The notes: generated from the letters alone by a model not told the origin. 12,537 nt of DNA from Candidatus Pullichristensenella stercoripullorum (GCA_018712885.1 DVGE01000180.1:1-12537); one strand, 5' to 3'. Counted from the first letter of the stretch, positions 1 through 6,464 are shown. Made by a program: numbers and translations.

Positions 1-1
1 G

Positions 2-316
2 GTGCGCGCCTATTCGCGCGGCGCGGCGGAGGCCGTCAACGCCTGCGGCGTGGGCGTGATGCACCCCACGCTGCGCGTCCTCGTGGACGTGCCGTACCCG
101 CTTTTGAGCAAAGTGGAGTTCTTTTTGAAGACCGCGCCGGTGATCGTCGAGGACAAAGCCTTTGCCGAGCAGGTGACGCTGACGCTGCTCACGCGCGAAA
201 CGGACGCCGCGACCTTGGAAGCGAGCCTTGTCGACCTTTCCGAGGGCACGCTGGAACTGGTGCGCTTTGACGAGTTCTATCACCCGTGGCCGGAAGAGGA
301 CGCCGCGTTAAAATAA
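2..316 (+). CDS. IMPACT/YigZ-family protein, C-terminal part (5' truncated)
   Basis: The reading frame is open from the left edge and ends at TAA 314-316, so only about the last 104 residues are present. The family is normally a little over 200 residues. The first visible residues, VRAYSRGAAEAVNACGV, match the end of the UPF0029/IMPACT N-terminal domain. The remainder has the size and alternating strand-helix pattern of the C-terminal DUF1949 domain found in YigZ and YvyE. Relatives are linked to translation control, by analogy with yeast Yih1/IMPACT, but the bacterial role is not settled. No terminator with a T-run is visible between this stop and the ilvE promoter just downstream. The GTG at position 2 is probably internal, not the start. 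Family call fairly sure; function left open. Confidence 0.85.
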   Translation: MRAYSRGAAEAVNACGVGVMHPTLRVLVDVPYPLLSKVEFFLKTAPVIVEDKAFAEQVTLTLLTRETDAATLEASLVDLSEGTLELVRFDEFYHPWPEEDAALK

Positions 317-327
317 CAGTCTCCCGC

Positions 328-356
328 TTGCAATGCGCCCCGCCCGGGCGTATAAT
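328..356 (+). promoter_or_regulatory. sigma-A-type promoter of ilvE
   Basis: TTGCAA at 328-333 and a perfect TATAAT at 351-356 are separated by 17 bp. The predicted transcription start, near 363, gives a short leader of about 32 nt before ilvE. A perfect 10-bp palindrome, CGCCCGGGCG (341-350), fills the end of the spacer and abuts the -10 box. Confidence 0.8.
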
Positions 357-382
357 GATTCCAAAATTCCATTTTCAGATAC

Positions 383-388
383 GGAGGG
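383..388 (+). promoter_or_regulatory. ribosome binding site of ilvE
   Basis: GGAGGG lies 6 nt upstream of the ATG at 395 and fixes that start. The leader is too short to hold a T-box or an attenuator. Confidence 0.8.
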
Positions 389-394
389 TCTACC

Positions 395-1465
395 ATGCAG
401 GACATTCGCTTTGAACAGGCGACTTCCTTCAAGCAGAAGCCGCAGGACGAGAGCAAGATGGGCTTTGGCAAGCTCTTTACCGACTACATGTTTGAAATGG
501 ACTATTCCGTGGAAAAGGGCTGGCACGATCCCCGCGTGGTGCCGTACCACAACTTCTCCATGGACCCTGCCACGTCCGTTTTGCACTATGGCCAGGAGAT
601 CTTCGAGGGCATGAAGTGCTATCGCCGCAAGGACGGCGGTCTGCAGCTCTTCCGCCCCCGCGACAATTTCAAGCGCATGAACCGCTCCGCCGAGCGCATG
701 GCCATTCCCCAGTTCGATGAAGACGTGGCCATGGCCGGCCTTGAAAAGCTCCTCGAGGTGGAGAAGGACTGGGTGCCGCACACCCAGGGCGCGACGCTCT
801 ACATCCGACCCACCATCATCGCCATGGACGCCATGCTCGGCGTGCACGCGGCGCACACCTACAAGTTCTACATCATCCTCTCGCCCTCGGGCGCGTACTA
901 CGCCGGCGGCCTCGCCCCGGTGGACATCTACGTGGAGGACAAGTACGTCCGCGCCGTGCGCGGCGGCATCGGCTTTGCCAAGACCGGCGGCAACTACGCG
1001 GCCTCCATCCGCGCCGGCGAGATCGCCGAGGAAAAGGGCTACACGCAGGTGCTGTGGCTGGACGGCGTGGAGCAGAAATACGTCGAGGAAGTCGGCGCCA
1101 TGAACATGATGTTCGTCATCGACGGCAAGATCGTCACCCCGATGCTCAACGGCTCCATCCTCCCCGGCATCACCCGCGATTCCATCCTCAAACTGGCCAA
1201 ACACCTCGGCTATGAGACGGAGGAGCGCCGCATCGCCATCCAGGAGGTCTTCGACGCCGCCCACGCCGGCCATCTCAACGAGGCCTTCGGCACCGGCACC
1301 GCCGCCGTGGTCTCCCCGGTGGGCGCGCTGTGCTGGAACGGCGAGAAGCTCATCATCAACAACGGCGAGATCGGCCCCATCGCCCAGAAGCTCTACGATA
1401 CGCTCACCGGCATCCAGTATGGCGAGCTCAAGGACGATTTCGGCTGGGTCGTGAAGCTGAACTGA
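395..1465 (+). CDS. ilvE: branched-chain amino acid aminotransferase
   Basis: The 356-residue product is a class IV PLP-dependent aminotransferase. It catalyses the last step of leucine, isoleucine and valine synthesis, or the first step of their breakdown, using 2-oxoglutarate/glutamate as amino partner in the cytosol. The catalytic lysine is K196 in the motif FAKTGGNYAAS. Other family signatures are YGQEIFEGMKCYR near residue 70, EEVGAMNMMF, LNGSILPGITRDS and the C-terminal EAFGTGTAAVVSPVG. Length and motifs match the longer ilvE_II-type enzymes rather than the roughly 300-residue E. coli type. A strong Shine-Dalgarno supports ATG 395. The gene has its own promoter and terminator, so it is probably monocistronic. 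Nothing in the short leader suggests amino-acid-sensing attenuation; any control would act at the promoter. Confidence 0.96.
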   Translation: MQDIRFEQATSFKQKPQDESKMGFGKLFTDYMFEMDYSVEKGWHDPRVVPYHNFSMDPATSVLHYGQEIFEGMKCYRRKDGGLQLFRPRDNFKRMNRSAERMAIPQFDEDVAMAGLEKLLEVEKDWVPHTQGATLYIRPTIIAMDAMLGVHAAHTYKFYIILSPSGAYYAGGLAPVDIYVEDKYVRAVRGGIGFAKTGGNYAASIRAGEIAEEKGYTQVLWLDGVEQKYVEEVGAMNMMFVIDGKIVTPMLNGSILPGITRDSILKLAKHLGYETEERRIAIQEVFDAAHAGHLNEAFGTGTAAVVSPVGALCWNGEKLIINNGEIGPIAQKLYDTLTGIQYGELKDDFGWVVKLN

Positions 1466-1478
1466 CCAACGAAACGCG

Positions 1479-1510
1479 AAGGGGCGGGGCGGGTGCCTCG
1501 TCCCTTTTTT
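1479..1510 (+). terminator. rho-independent terminator after ilvE
   Basis: The 12-bp stem pairs AAGGGGCGGGGC (1479-1490) with GCCTCGTCCCTT (1495-1506), including two G-U pairs. It closes a GGGT tetraloop and runs into a T6 tract (1505-1510). It lies just before the Shine-Dalgarno of the next gene, so transcription of the next trio must come from read-through or from a start I could not identify. Confidence 0.85.
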
Positions 1511-1525
1511 GAAAGGAAGAGCGCC

Positions 1526-2392
1526 GTGCTCACGCATCGCATCCCTCCGGGCGTGCCGGAAACGCCGGCGCGCCGCTACATCCGCCGCGCCTGGCCGCTG
1601 CTGCCCGAGCGCGAGGTGCGAAACGCCTTTGCCCGGCGGGACGTGAAGAAAAACGGCGCGCGCATCGCCCCCGCCGACACCGTGCGCGGCGGCGACGAAC
1701 TGACGCTCTATGTGAACGCGGCGTTCCCGCTGGACGTGCTCTTTGACGACGGCCGTCTGCTCGCCGTCTTAAAGCCGCAGGGCCTGCCCGTGGACGTCGA
1801 TCAGGACGGGGTGGGGGAGGACACGCTTCTTGCCCGCCTGCGCGCCTACAACGGGGAAGCGCGCCTTTTGCACCGCCTCGACGCCCAGACCGGCGGCGTG
1901 CTGCTGGCGGCGCTCGATGAAGAGACTTACCAAAGCGGCCTGACCGCCTTCCGCGAGCATCAGCTTGTCAAGATCTACCGCGCCGTGGCCAAAGGCCCGT
2001 TTCCGGCGAAGGCGGGGGAGTGGCATGACTTCCTTGTCAAGGACGCGCGCCGCGCCGCCGTGCGCGTGATGAAACATCCCGGCGGCGGCGCGAAGCCCAT
2101 CATCACCCGCTGGCGCGTCCTCGAAGAACTGGATAAGAACTGGTTTTGCGTGGAGCTGGAGCCGGTCACGGGGCGCACGCACCAGCTGCGCGCGCACATG
2201 GCCTTCTACGGCCACCCCATTTGGGGGGACGATAAATACGGCGGCCGCGAAACGCGCGCGGCGCGGCTGCACCTGTGGTGCCGCAGCGTCGCGCCGCTCG
2301 CCGGGGCGCTGGGCAAGTACGCGGGGCGCATCTTCACCGCCCCGGAGCCGGATTGGGGGAAGGAATTTGGACGTTCGCCTCATCGCCTTTGA
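1526..2392 (+). CDS. RluA-family RNA pseudouridine synthase
   Basis: The 288-residue product isomerises specific uridines in rRNA or tRNA to pseudouridine. The central motif LLHRLDAQTGG carries the catalytic aspartate, D119. VTGRTHQLRAHMAFYGHP and the following GDDKYGG are the conserved C-terminal RluA signature. The N-terminal 65 residues look like an S4-type RNA-binding segment (VRNAFARRDVKKNG, then GGDELTLYV). GTG 1526 was chosen because AGGAAG (1514-1519) sits 6 nt upstream; an upstream in-frame GTG at 1493 lies inside the ilvE terminator. The 3' end overlaps the start of the HAD gene by 26 nt. The target position (RluA-, RluC- or RluD-like) cannot be read from the sequence, so no symbol is given. 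Confidence 0.93.
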   Translation: MLTHRIPPGVPETPARRYIRRAWPLLPEREVRNAFARRDVKKNGARIAPADTVRGGDELTLYVNAAFPLDVLFDDGRLLAVLKPQGLPVDVDQDGVGEDTLLARLRAYNGEARLLHRLDAQTGGVLLAALDEETYQSGLTAFREHQLVKIYRAVAKGPFPAKAGEWHDFLVKDARRAAVRVMKHPGGGAKPIITRWRVLEELDKNWFCVELEPVTGRTHQLRAHMAFYGHPIWGDDKYGGRETRAARLHLWCRSVAPLAGALGKYAGRIFTAPEPDWGKEFGRSPHRL

Positions 2393-3197
2393 CATGGACG
2401 ATACGCTGCTGGGCGCGGATGGGGAATTTCCCGAGATCAATGTGCGCGCCCTGCGCGCCTGCGCCGAGCGCGGCATCCATCTGGCGCTCAACAGCGGCCG
2501 CAGTTTTGAGATGCTGCGGGAGTTTGCCTGCGCGTTGGAGGCGGCGCCCTTCATCATCTCCGTCAACGGCGCGCGCGTGGACGCGGGGCCGGACGGCCCC
2601 ACGCTTTTGGAGCGCGTTTTTGACGACGGGCACACGCGCGCCGTCTACGAGGCCATGCGCGCCTCCGGCCTGTATTACACCGTCTACACCCGCGGTCACA
2701 CCTACATGGGCAATTCCGCGCAGCGCTTTTTGTACAGTCGCTTTGGCCATCACTACGCCCACGTCAGTCACAGCGGCCCCTACGTCTACGAAATGGTGGA
2801 CGATGAAGCGCGCCTGCGCGCCGAGGGCCTCGTCCACCCCTACAAATTCGTCGCCCTGGGCACGGAGCATGACGCGCGCTTTGCGGGCATCCTCGACGCC
2901 ATCGCCCCGCTGAATATGTCCATCTCCAGTTCGCGCGCGGACAATCTGGAAGTGATGATGCCGGGCGTGGACAAGGGCACGGCGCTCGCCTTTCTTGCAG
3001 AGCGCCTCGGCATTGCGCGCGAACAGGTGATGGCCTTTGGCGACAACACCAACGATCTGCCCATGCTCGCCTACGCCGGCGCGTCCGTGGCCATGGAAAA
3101 CGGCGAGGAGAGCGTGCGCCGCGCCGCCCGCTTCGTCGCCCCGCACCACGCCGAGGGCGGCGTGGGCAAATTCCTCTTTGAGAAGGTGCTTTCATGA
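2367..3197 (+). CDS. Cof-type HAD-IIB family hydrolase (sugar-phosphate or cofactor phosphatase)
   Basis: The 276-residue cytosolic enzyme has all HAD motifs. Motif I is DMDDT with nucleophile D9 and acid/base D11. Motif II lies near NSGRS at about residue 47. The motif III lysine is K203 in VDKGTAL, and motif IV is FGDNTND with D226 and D230 binding Mg2+. The cap between residues of about 85 and 185 is the C2B type of the Cof/YbiV/YidA group. Substrates in this group are broad, including sugar phosphates, flavin nucleotides and PLP, so none is assigned. The TTG start at 2367 is the only in-frame start giving the normal N-terminus immediately before motif I. It lies within the 3' end of the preceding gene, consistent with translational coupling. 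Its stop overlaps the trmL start as ATGA. Confidence 0.93.
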   Translation: MDVRLIAFDMDDTLLGADGEFPEINVRALRACAERGIHLALNSGRSFEMLREFACALEAAPFIISVNGARVDAGPDGPTLLERVFDDGHTRAVYEAMRASGLYYTVYTRGHTYMGNSAQRFLYSRFGHHYAHVSHSGPYVYEMVDDEARLRAEGLVHPYKFVALGTEHDARFAGILDAIAPLNMSISSSRADNLEVMMPGVDKGTALAFLAERLGIAREQVMAFGDNTNDLPMLAYAGASVAMENGEESVRRAARFVAPHHAEGGVGKFLFEKVLS

Positions 3198-3709
3198 TGC
3201 ACATCGTCCTCGTCGAGCCGGAGATCCCGCAGAACACGGGCAACATCGCCCGCACCTGCGCCGCCACCGGCGCCATGCTCCACCTCATAAAGCCGCTGGG
3301 CTTTGAGATCTCCGACCGCTACTTAAAGCGCGCCGGGCTGGACTACTGGTATCTGATGACCTACGAAGTCCACGAAAGCTGGCAGGCGTTTTTGGAAAAA
3401 TATCCCGGCGCCACCCTGCACTTTGCCACCACCAAGGCCCCGCGCGACTATTGCCAGGTCGCCTACGGCGCGGACGACTTCCTCGTCTTCGGCCGCGAGA
3501 CGCGGGGGCTTCCGGAAACGCTGCTCAAAGCCAACTACGAGCGCTGCGTGCGCATCCCCATGCGCGCAGACGCCCGCAGTTTGAACCTTTCCAACTCCGT
3601 GGCCGTCTTATTGTATGAGGCGCTGCGCCAGCAGGGGTTTCCGGGACTTGCCGGCGAAGGCGCGCTCACCGGCCGCGACGAGGACGGCGCTTGGCGGGAC
3701 TACGTGTAG
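3194..3709 (+). CDS. trmL: tRNA (cytidine(34)-2'-O)-methyltransferase TrmL
   Basis: The 171-residue SPOUT-class methyltransferase transfers a methyl group from S-adenosylmethionine to the ribose of the wobble nucleotide in leucine tRNAs. The N-terminal motif PEIPQNTGNIARTC is diagnostic for TrmL/YibK. The trefoil-knot motifs are FGRETRGLP (residues 99-107) and IPMRADARSLNLSNSVAV (from residue 121), containing the conserved R128-S-L-N-L-S-N. TrmL is a minimal SPOUT protein of about 155-170 residues, so the length is normal. Two adjacent ATGs (3194 and 3197) are possible starts. The first overlaps the HAD stop by 4 nt, indicating coupled translation. It closes a trio in which two of the three genes modify RNA. 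No clear terminator follows. Confidence 0.95.
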   Translation: MMHIVLVEPEIPQNTGNIARTCAATGAMLHLIKPLGFEISDRYLKRAGLDYWYLMTYEVHESWQAFLEKYPGATLHFATTKAPRDYCQVAYGADDFLVFGRETRGLPETLLKANYERCVRIPMRADARSLNLSNSVAVLLYEALRQQGFPGLAGEGALTGRDEDGAWRDYV

Positions 3710-3745
3710 CCGCGCTTTTGTCACAGACCTGTCGCGCCGCGGCGC

Positions 3746-3774
3746 TTGCATTTTGGCCTTGACCATGGTATACT
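3746..3774 (+). promoter_or_regulatory. promoter of the small membrane protein gene
   Basis: TTGCAT (3746-3751) and TATACT (3769-3774) are spaced by 17 bp. The predicted start is near 3781, just before the ribosome binding site GGGAGGT at 3784-3790. Confidence 0.65.
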
Positions 3775-3796
3775 TGGCAGACTGGGAGGTGTGGAA

Positions 3797-4057
3797 ATGG
3801 CGAGGATCGTCACCAGAAAAGAGGCGGAAGGCCGCAGGTTCCGCCTGCGCGTGTTCGCGGGCATGTTCGACTTTCTGGCCACCATCGGCAGCCTCATCTT
3901 GATCTTCGCGTGCGTGGCGCTGCTGGCCTCGCTGGTCACGTGGATCCGCAACGACGCCAAGACCACTTTCGCCTCCATCGAATACTCCATCACCTCGGCG
4001 CTGATCATGCCCGAGGACGAGCAAACGCCGCAGACCACGCAAGCGCCCCAGCTCTGA
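3797..4057 (+). CDS. small single-pass membrane protein of unknown function
   Basis: I do not recognise this 86-residue protein. It starts with a basic stretch (RKEAEGRRFRLR) followed by one hydrophobic segment, roughly residues 25-50, rich in Leu, Ile, Ala and Phe. It ends in a short tail rich in Thr, Gln and Pro (EQTPQTTQAPQ). By the positive-inside rule the N-terminus is probably cytoplasmic with the tail outside; no signal-peptidase site is obvious. ATG 3797 is well supported by GGGAGGT 6 nt upstream; an upstream in-frame TTG (3746) is inside the promoter. It has its own promoter, and a terminator hairpin begins within its last codons. It therefore appears to be an independently transcribed gene in front of the uracil-DNA glycosylase pair. 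Codon use resembles its neighbours, supporting a real gene. Confidence 0.72.
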   Translation: MARIVTRKEAEGRRFRLRVFAGMFDFLATIGSLILIFACVALLASLVTWIRNDAKTTFASIEYSITSALIMPEDEQTPQTTQAPQL

Positions 4058-4073
4058 CCGCCGGGGCGTTTTT
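4041..4073 (+). terminator. terminator overlapping the stop of the small membrane protein gene
   Basis: AAGCGCCCC (4041-4049) pairs with GGGGCGTTT (4063-4071), including one G-U pair. The 13-nt loop contains the TGA stop, and the stem is followed by a T5 tract (4069-4073). Because the stem begins inside the reading frame, ribosomes finishing the gene should cover the 5' arm. Termination could therefore be relieved while the small gene is translated. Confidence 0.7.
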
Positions 4074-4093
4074 CATGGAAAGGGGGAAAGTGC

Positions 4094-4657
4094 GTGCGCG
4101 TTTCCTGGAGTTCCCTGCTCGGCGAGGTGCGCGCCTGTGAAAAGTGCGGCCTCTGCCGGGGCAGAATGAATGTGGTGCCGGGCGAGGGCGACCCCAACGC
4201 CGACCTGATGTTCATCGGCGAAGGCCCGGGCGCGGAGGAAGACCGCCAGGGCCGTCCCTTCGTGGGGCGTTCGGGCGAGCTTTTGACGAAAATGATCCAC
4301 GCCATCGGCCTGGAACGCTCGGAGGTCTACATCTGCAACGTGGTCAAGTGCCGCCCGCCGGCCAACCGCGATCCCGCGCCGGAGGAGGCCGAGACGTGCC
4401 TGCCCTACCTGCGCGCGCAGGTGGCGCTGGTGCGCCCCAAAGTCATCGCCCTGCTCGGCCGCGTGGCCTGCCAGTACACGCTGCGCGAGCACATCTCCAT
4501 CACCCGCGATCACGGCCGCTGGTTCGAGCGCAAGGGCGTGTGGATGATGCCCACCTTCCACCCGGCGGCGCTTCTGCGCGACCCGGCCAAAAAGCGCGAC
4601 GCCTGGGAGGACTTTCAAAAACTGCGCGATAAGCTGCGCGAGGTGCAACATGGATAG
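4094..4657 (+). CDS. family 4 uracil-DNA glycosylase with 4Fe-4S cluster
   Basis: The 187-residue enzyme removes uracil from DNA as the first step of base excision repair. The Fe-S ligands are all visible: C15 and C18 in CEKC, C86 in VVKCRPP and C102 in AETC. Their spacing matches that known for Thermus-type UDGa. The active-site motif is GEGPGAEED (42-50), followed by GRPFVGRSGELL. The C-terminal histidine motif is FHPAALLR with H156. GTG 4094 was chosen because AGGGGG (4081-4086) lies 7 nt upstream and the N-terminus fits the family; a GTG at 4090 is out of frame. The 3' end overlaps the second UDG-like gene by 8 nt, so the two are probably co-translated. I see no promoter between the preceding terminator and this start. 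Transcription may be read-through from the small membrane gene. Confidence 0.94.
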   Translation: MRVSWSSLLGEVRACEKCGLCRGRMNVVPGEGDPNADLMFIGEGPGAEEDRQGRPFVGRSGELLTKMIHAIGLERSEVYICNVVKCRPPANRDPAPEEAETCLPYLRAQVALVRPKVIALLGRVACQYTLREHISITRDHGRWFERKGVWMMPTFHPAALLRDPAKKRDAWEDFQKLRDKLREVQHG

Positions 4658-5222
4658 GTTCCGCCAAGAGCTGGAAAACTTCGTCCGCGAGGTCTACGAA
4701 GGCGAGCGCAAGGTGCTGGTCTTCGGCGAAGGCCCTTTGCATGCGCGCGTGATGCTGGTGGGCGAGGCTCCCGGCGAGCGCGAGGCGCTGGAGGGCCGCC
4801 CCTTCGTCGGCCGCGCCGGGAAAAACCTCGACGCCTTTTTGGAAGGCGCGCGCATCCGCCGCGAGGAGCTCTACGTCACCAACGCCGTCAAGTTCCGCCC
4901 CACGCGCGCCTCCGCCGCGGGGCGCACGGTCAACCGCCCGCCCACGCAGGAGGAGATCCGCCTCTTTGCCCCCTGGTTGGCGCGCGAGATCGCCCTTGTA
5001 GACCCTCAGTGCGTGGTCACGCTGGGCAACGTGCCCCTGCGCGCCGTTTGCGAAAAGCGCCTGACCATCGGCGAAGTCCACGGCCAGTTGCTTACGGCGC
5101 AGGGCCGGCCGCTGTTCCCCCTCTACCATCCCGCTTCGGTGATCTACAACCCCGCCCTGCGCCAGATCTACGCCGCGGATGTGGCGTCGCTGGCGCGCTG
5201 GCTGGCGGAAGGAAAAATATAA
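4650..5222 (+). CDS. uracil-DNA glycosylase-like protein lacking Fe-S cysteines
   Basis: The 190-residue protein is a diverged homologue of the preceding gene. It keeps the active-site motif GEAPGERE (38-45), GRPFVGRAGKNLDAFL, NAVKFRP and the C-terminal LYHPASVIYNP. The four cluster cysteines are absent. The N-terminal CxxC is replaced by a YEGERKVLVFGEGP segment, the position equal to C86 is F82 (VKF instead of VKC), and no cysteine follows near residue 100. Only two cysteines remain, in PQCVV and RAVCEK, and they do not fit a cluster site. Genes of this type next to a family 4 UDG are, as far as I recall, common in clostridia and usually annotated simply as uracil-DNA glycosylase. Whether it still excises uracil, prefers another lesion or supports its partner cannot be told. 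ATG 4650 lies inside the previous gene. Confidence 0.86.
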   Translation: MDRFRQELENFVREVYEGERKVLVFGEGPLHARVMLVGEAPGEREALEGRPFVGRAGKNLDAFLEGARIRREELYVTNAVKFRPTRASAAGRTVNRPPTQEEIRLFAPWLAREIALVDPQCVVTLGNVPLRAVCEKRLTIGEVHGQLLTAQGRPLFPLYHPASVIYNPALRQIYAADVASLARWLAEGKI

Positions 5223-5255
5223 CATAAGATTTACGTTAATTGTCGTGCAAACGGG

Positions 5256-5283
5256 TTTTCATCGCGCGGGAAATGTGTATGAT
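5256..5283 (+). promoter_or_regulatory. possible promoter of the zinc-ribbon gene
   Basis: TTTTCA (5256-5261) and TATGAT (5278-5283) are spaced by 16 bp in a locally AT-rich patch between two GC-rich genes. The -35 box is a weak match. The predicted start lies near 5290, giving a leader of about 80 nt. Confidence 0.4.
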
Positions 5284-5290
5284 AGTACTT

Positions 5291-5332
5291 GCGTATTTTG
5301 CTGTGATACGCTGCGGCGCTCGTGTGGCAGCG
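5291..5332 (+). promoter_or_regulatory. two overlapping hairpins in the leader of the zinc-ribbon gene
   Basis: GCGTAT (5291-5296) pairs with ATACGC (5306-5311). CGCTGC (5309-5314) pairs with GCAGCG (5327-5332). The two stems share bases 5309-5311, so they cannot both form fully. No T-tract follows either stem, so neither is a standard terminator. They may influence translation or mRNA stability, but the region is GC-rich and chance pairing is possible. Confidence 0.3.
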
Positions 5333-5371
5333 CGGGCGCGCGCGGCATAAGTCTTACGGGGAGGCGACGGT

Positions 5372-5761
5372 ATGGCGTTGGTGAAGTGCCCGCGTTGTGA
5401 ACTGAATTACATGAATGAGGGCGAGAAGATGTGCTCTGTGTGCCGCAAGGAGCTGCACGGCGAATCCGAGCAGTACGACGTGATCGAGCTGTGCTCGGAG
5501 TGCGGCGAAAATCCCGTGGTGCCGGGGCAGGAACTGTGCGCTTATTGCCTGAAGGAGTTTTCCCGCCGCAATTCCGATCCCTCGGAAGACGGCGTGGGCG
5601 ACGGCTCCATGAGCCTGGACGCCATGGACGCGGTCAGCTCCATGAACGAGATCGACCTGGGCGACGACCTGCCCGACGAGGACTTCGGCGGCGAGAGCTT
5701 CGAGGAAGACCTCGACGAGGAAGACAAGGACGACCTCGACGACGAAGACAGCGAGGGCTGA
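5372..5761 (+). CDS. double zinc-ribbon protein with acidic C-terminal tail, function unknown
   Basis: The 129-residue protein has four CxxC pairs: C6/C9, C21/C24, C41/C44 and C56/C59. The spacing is that of two consecutive zinc-binding ribbons. From about residue 70 to the end the chain is low-complexity and strongly acidic, with many Asp and Glu, and is probably disordered. The start is clear: GGGGAGG (5358-5364) is 7 nt upstream of ATG 5372. No catalytic motif is seen. Zinc ribbons with acidic tails often bind nucleic-acid machinery or other proteins, but nothing specific can be claimed here. The next gene starts 2 nt after this stop, with its ribosome binding site GAGGG inside the last codons. 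The two are almost certainly co-expressed and may act together. The acidic tail repeats codons such as GAC GAG GAA, but there is no sign of frameshift. Confidence 0.8.
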   Translation: MALVKCPRCELNYMNEGEKMCSVCRKELHGESEQYDVIELCSECGENPVVPGQELCAYCLKEFSRRNSDPSEDGVGDGSMSLDAMDAVSSMNEIDLGDDLPDEDFGGESFEEDLDEEDKDDLDDEDSEG

Positions 5762-5763
5762 CC

Positions 5764-6456
5764 TTGGCGCTGTTTGCGATCTCCGACCTCCACCTGCCGG
5801 CGCGGGAAAAGCCCATGGACGTGTTTGGCGCGCACTGGGAGAACCACTTCGCGCGCATCCGCGAGGACTGGCTTCGGCGCGTGGGCGAGGAAGACGTGGT
5901 GCTTTTGCCCGGAGACCTCACCTGGGCCATGCGCCTGGAGGACGCCCTGGAGGACATCGCCCGCGTGGGCGAATTGCCGGGCCGCAAGATCATCCTGCGC
6001 GGCAATCACGACTACTGGTGGAGCGCCATCGGCCGCGTGCGCCGCGCCCTGCCCCAGGGCATGTACGCCCTGCAAAACGACGCTATGGAATTGGACGGCG
6101 TGCTCTACGCCGGCTCCCGGGGCTGGACATTGCCCCCCTACGCGCAGGACGCGGACGATGCGCGCATCTACGCGCGCGAGCGTTTGCGGCTGGAAATGTC
6201 GCTCAAACACGCGCGTTCTCTCTCCCCGGACGCGCCTCTGGTGGTGATGGCCCACTATCCGCCGCTCACCGAGTGCTGCGTTGGCGTTTCCGACCTTCTG
6301 GAAGCCTACGGCGCGCGCGCCTGCGTCTACGGCCACCTGCACGGCGCGGCCCTCTCCGGGGCTTTCCGCGGCGAAAGGAACGGCGTTACATACTATCAGG
6401 CCTCCTGCGACGGCCTCGGCTTCAAGCTCCTGCGCATCCCCCTGAAGGAAGAATGA
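5764..6456 (+). CDS. metallophosphoesterase (COG1768-like)
   Basis: The 230-residue calcineurin-like phosphoesterase has the full metal-binding set. This comprises D8 and H10 in ISDLHL, D51 in LPGDLTWAM, N81-H82-D83 in RGNHDYWW, H164 in MAHYPP, and H191/H193 in YGHLHG. The motifs GDLTWAM and GNHDYWWSAI, together with the early KPMDVFG and HWENH, point to the COG1768 group of predicted phosphohydrolases, whose substrate is not established. TTG 5764 was chosen because it gives the family N-terminus MALFAISDLHL and has GAGGG (5753-5757) 6 nt upstream. Longer in-frame versions would run through the middle of the zinc-ribbon gene. There is no signal peptide, so it is cytosolic. It is transcribed with the zinc-ribbon gene and followed by a terminator. 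Confidence 0.92.
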   Translation: MALFAISDLHLPAREKPMDVFGAHWENHFARIREDWLRRVGEEDVVLLPGDLTWAMRLEDALEDIARVGELPGRKIILRGNHDYWWSAIGRVRRALPQGMYALQNDAMELDGVLYAGSRGWTLPPYAQDADDARIYARERLRLEMSLKHARSLSPDAPLVVMAHYPPLTECCVGVSDLLEAYGARACVYGHLHGAALSGAFRGERNGVTYYQASCDGLGFKLLRIPLKEE

Positions 6457-6464
6457 ACCTTGAC

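Noticed and set aside
363..394. T-box or leader-peptide attenuator before ilvE
   Set aside because: Only about 32 nt lie between the predicted transcription start and the ATG, too short for either.
308..1537. Long open frame on the minus strand opposite ilvE, about 409 codons
   Set aside because: It lies antisense to a clear aminotransferase. High GC at the third codon position of the real gene removes stops from the opposite strand. The translation is rich in Ala, Val, His and Gly with no domain motif.
5580..5758. Repetitive Asp/Glu codons at the end of the zinc-ribbon gene as a tandem repeat array
   Set aside because: The repeats are irregular at the DNA level and reflect a low-complexity acidic tail rather than duplicated units.
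5431..5763. N-terminal extension of the metallophosphoesterase in frame across the zinc-ribbon gene
   Set aside because: The extension is Arg/Gly-rich shadow sequence of the zinc-ribbon gene. The TTG at 5764 gives the conserved family N-terminus and has a ribosome binding site.
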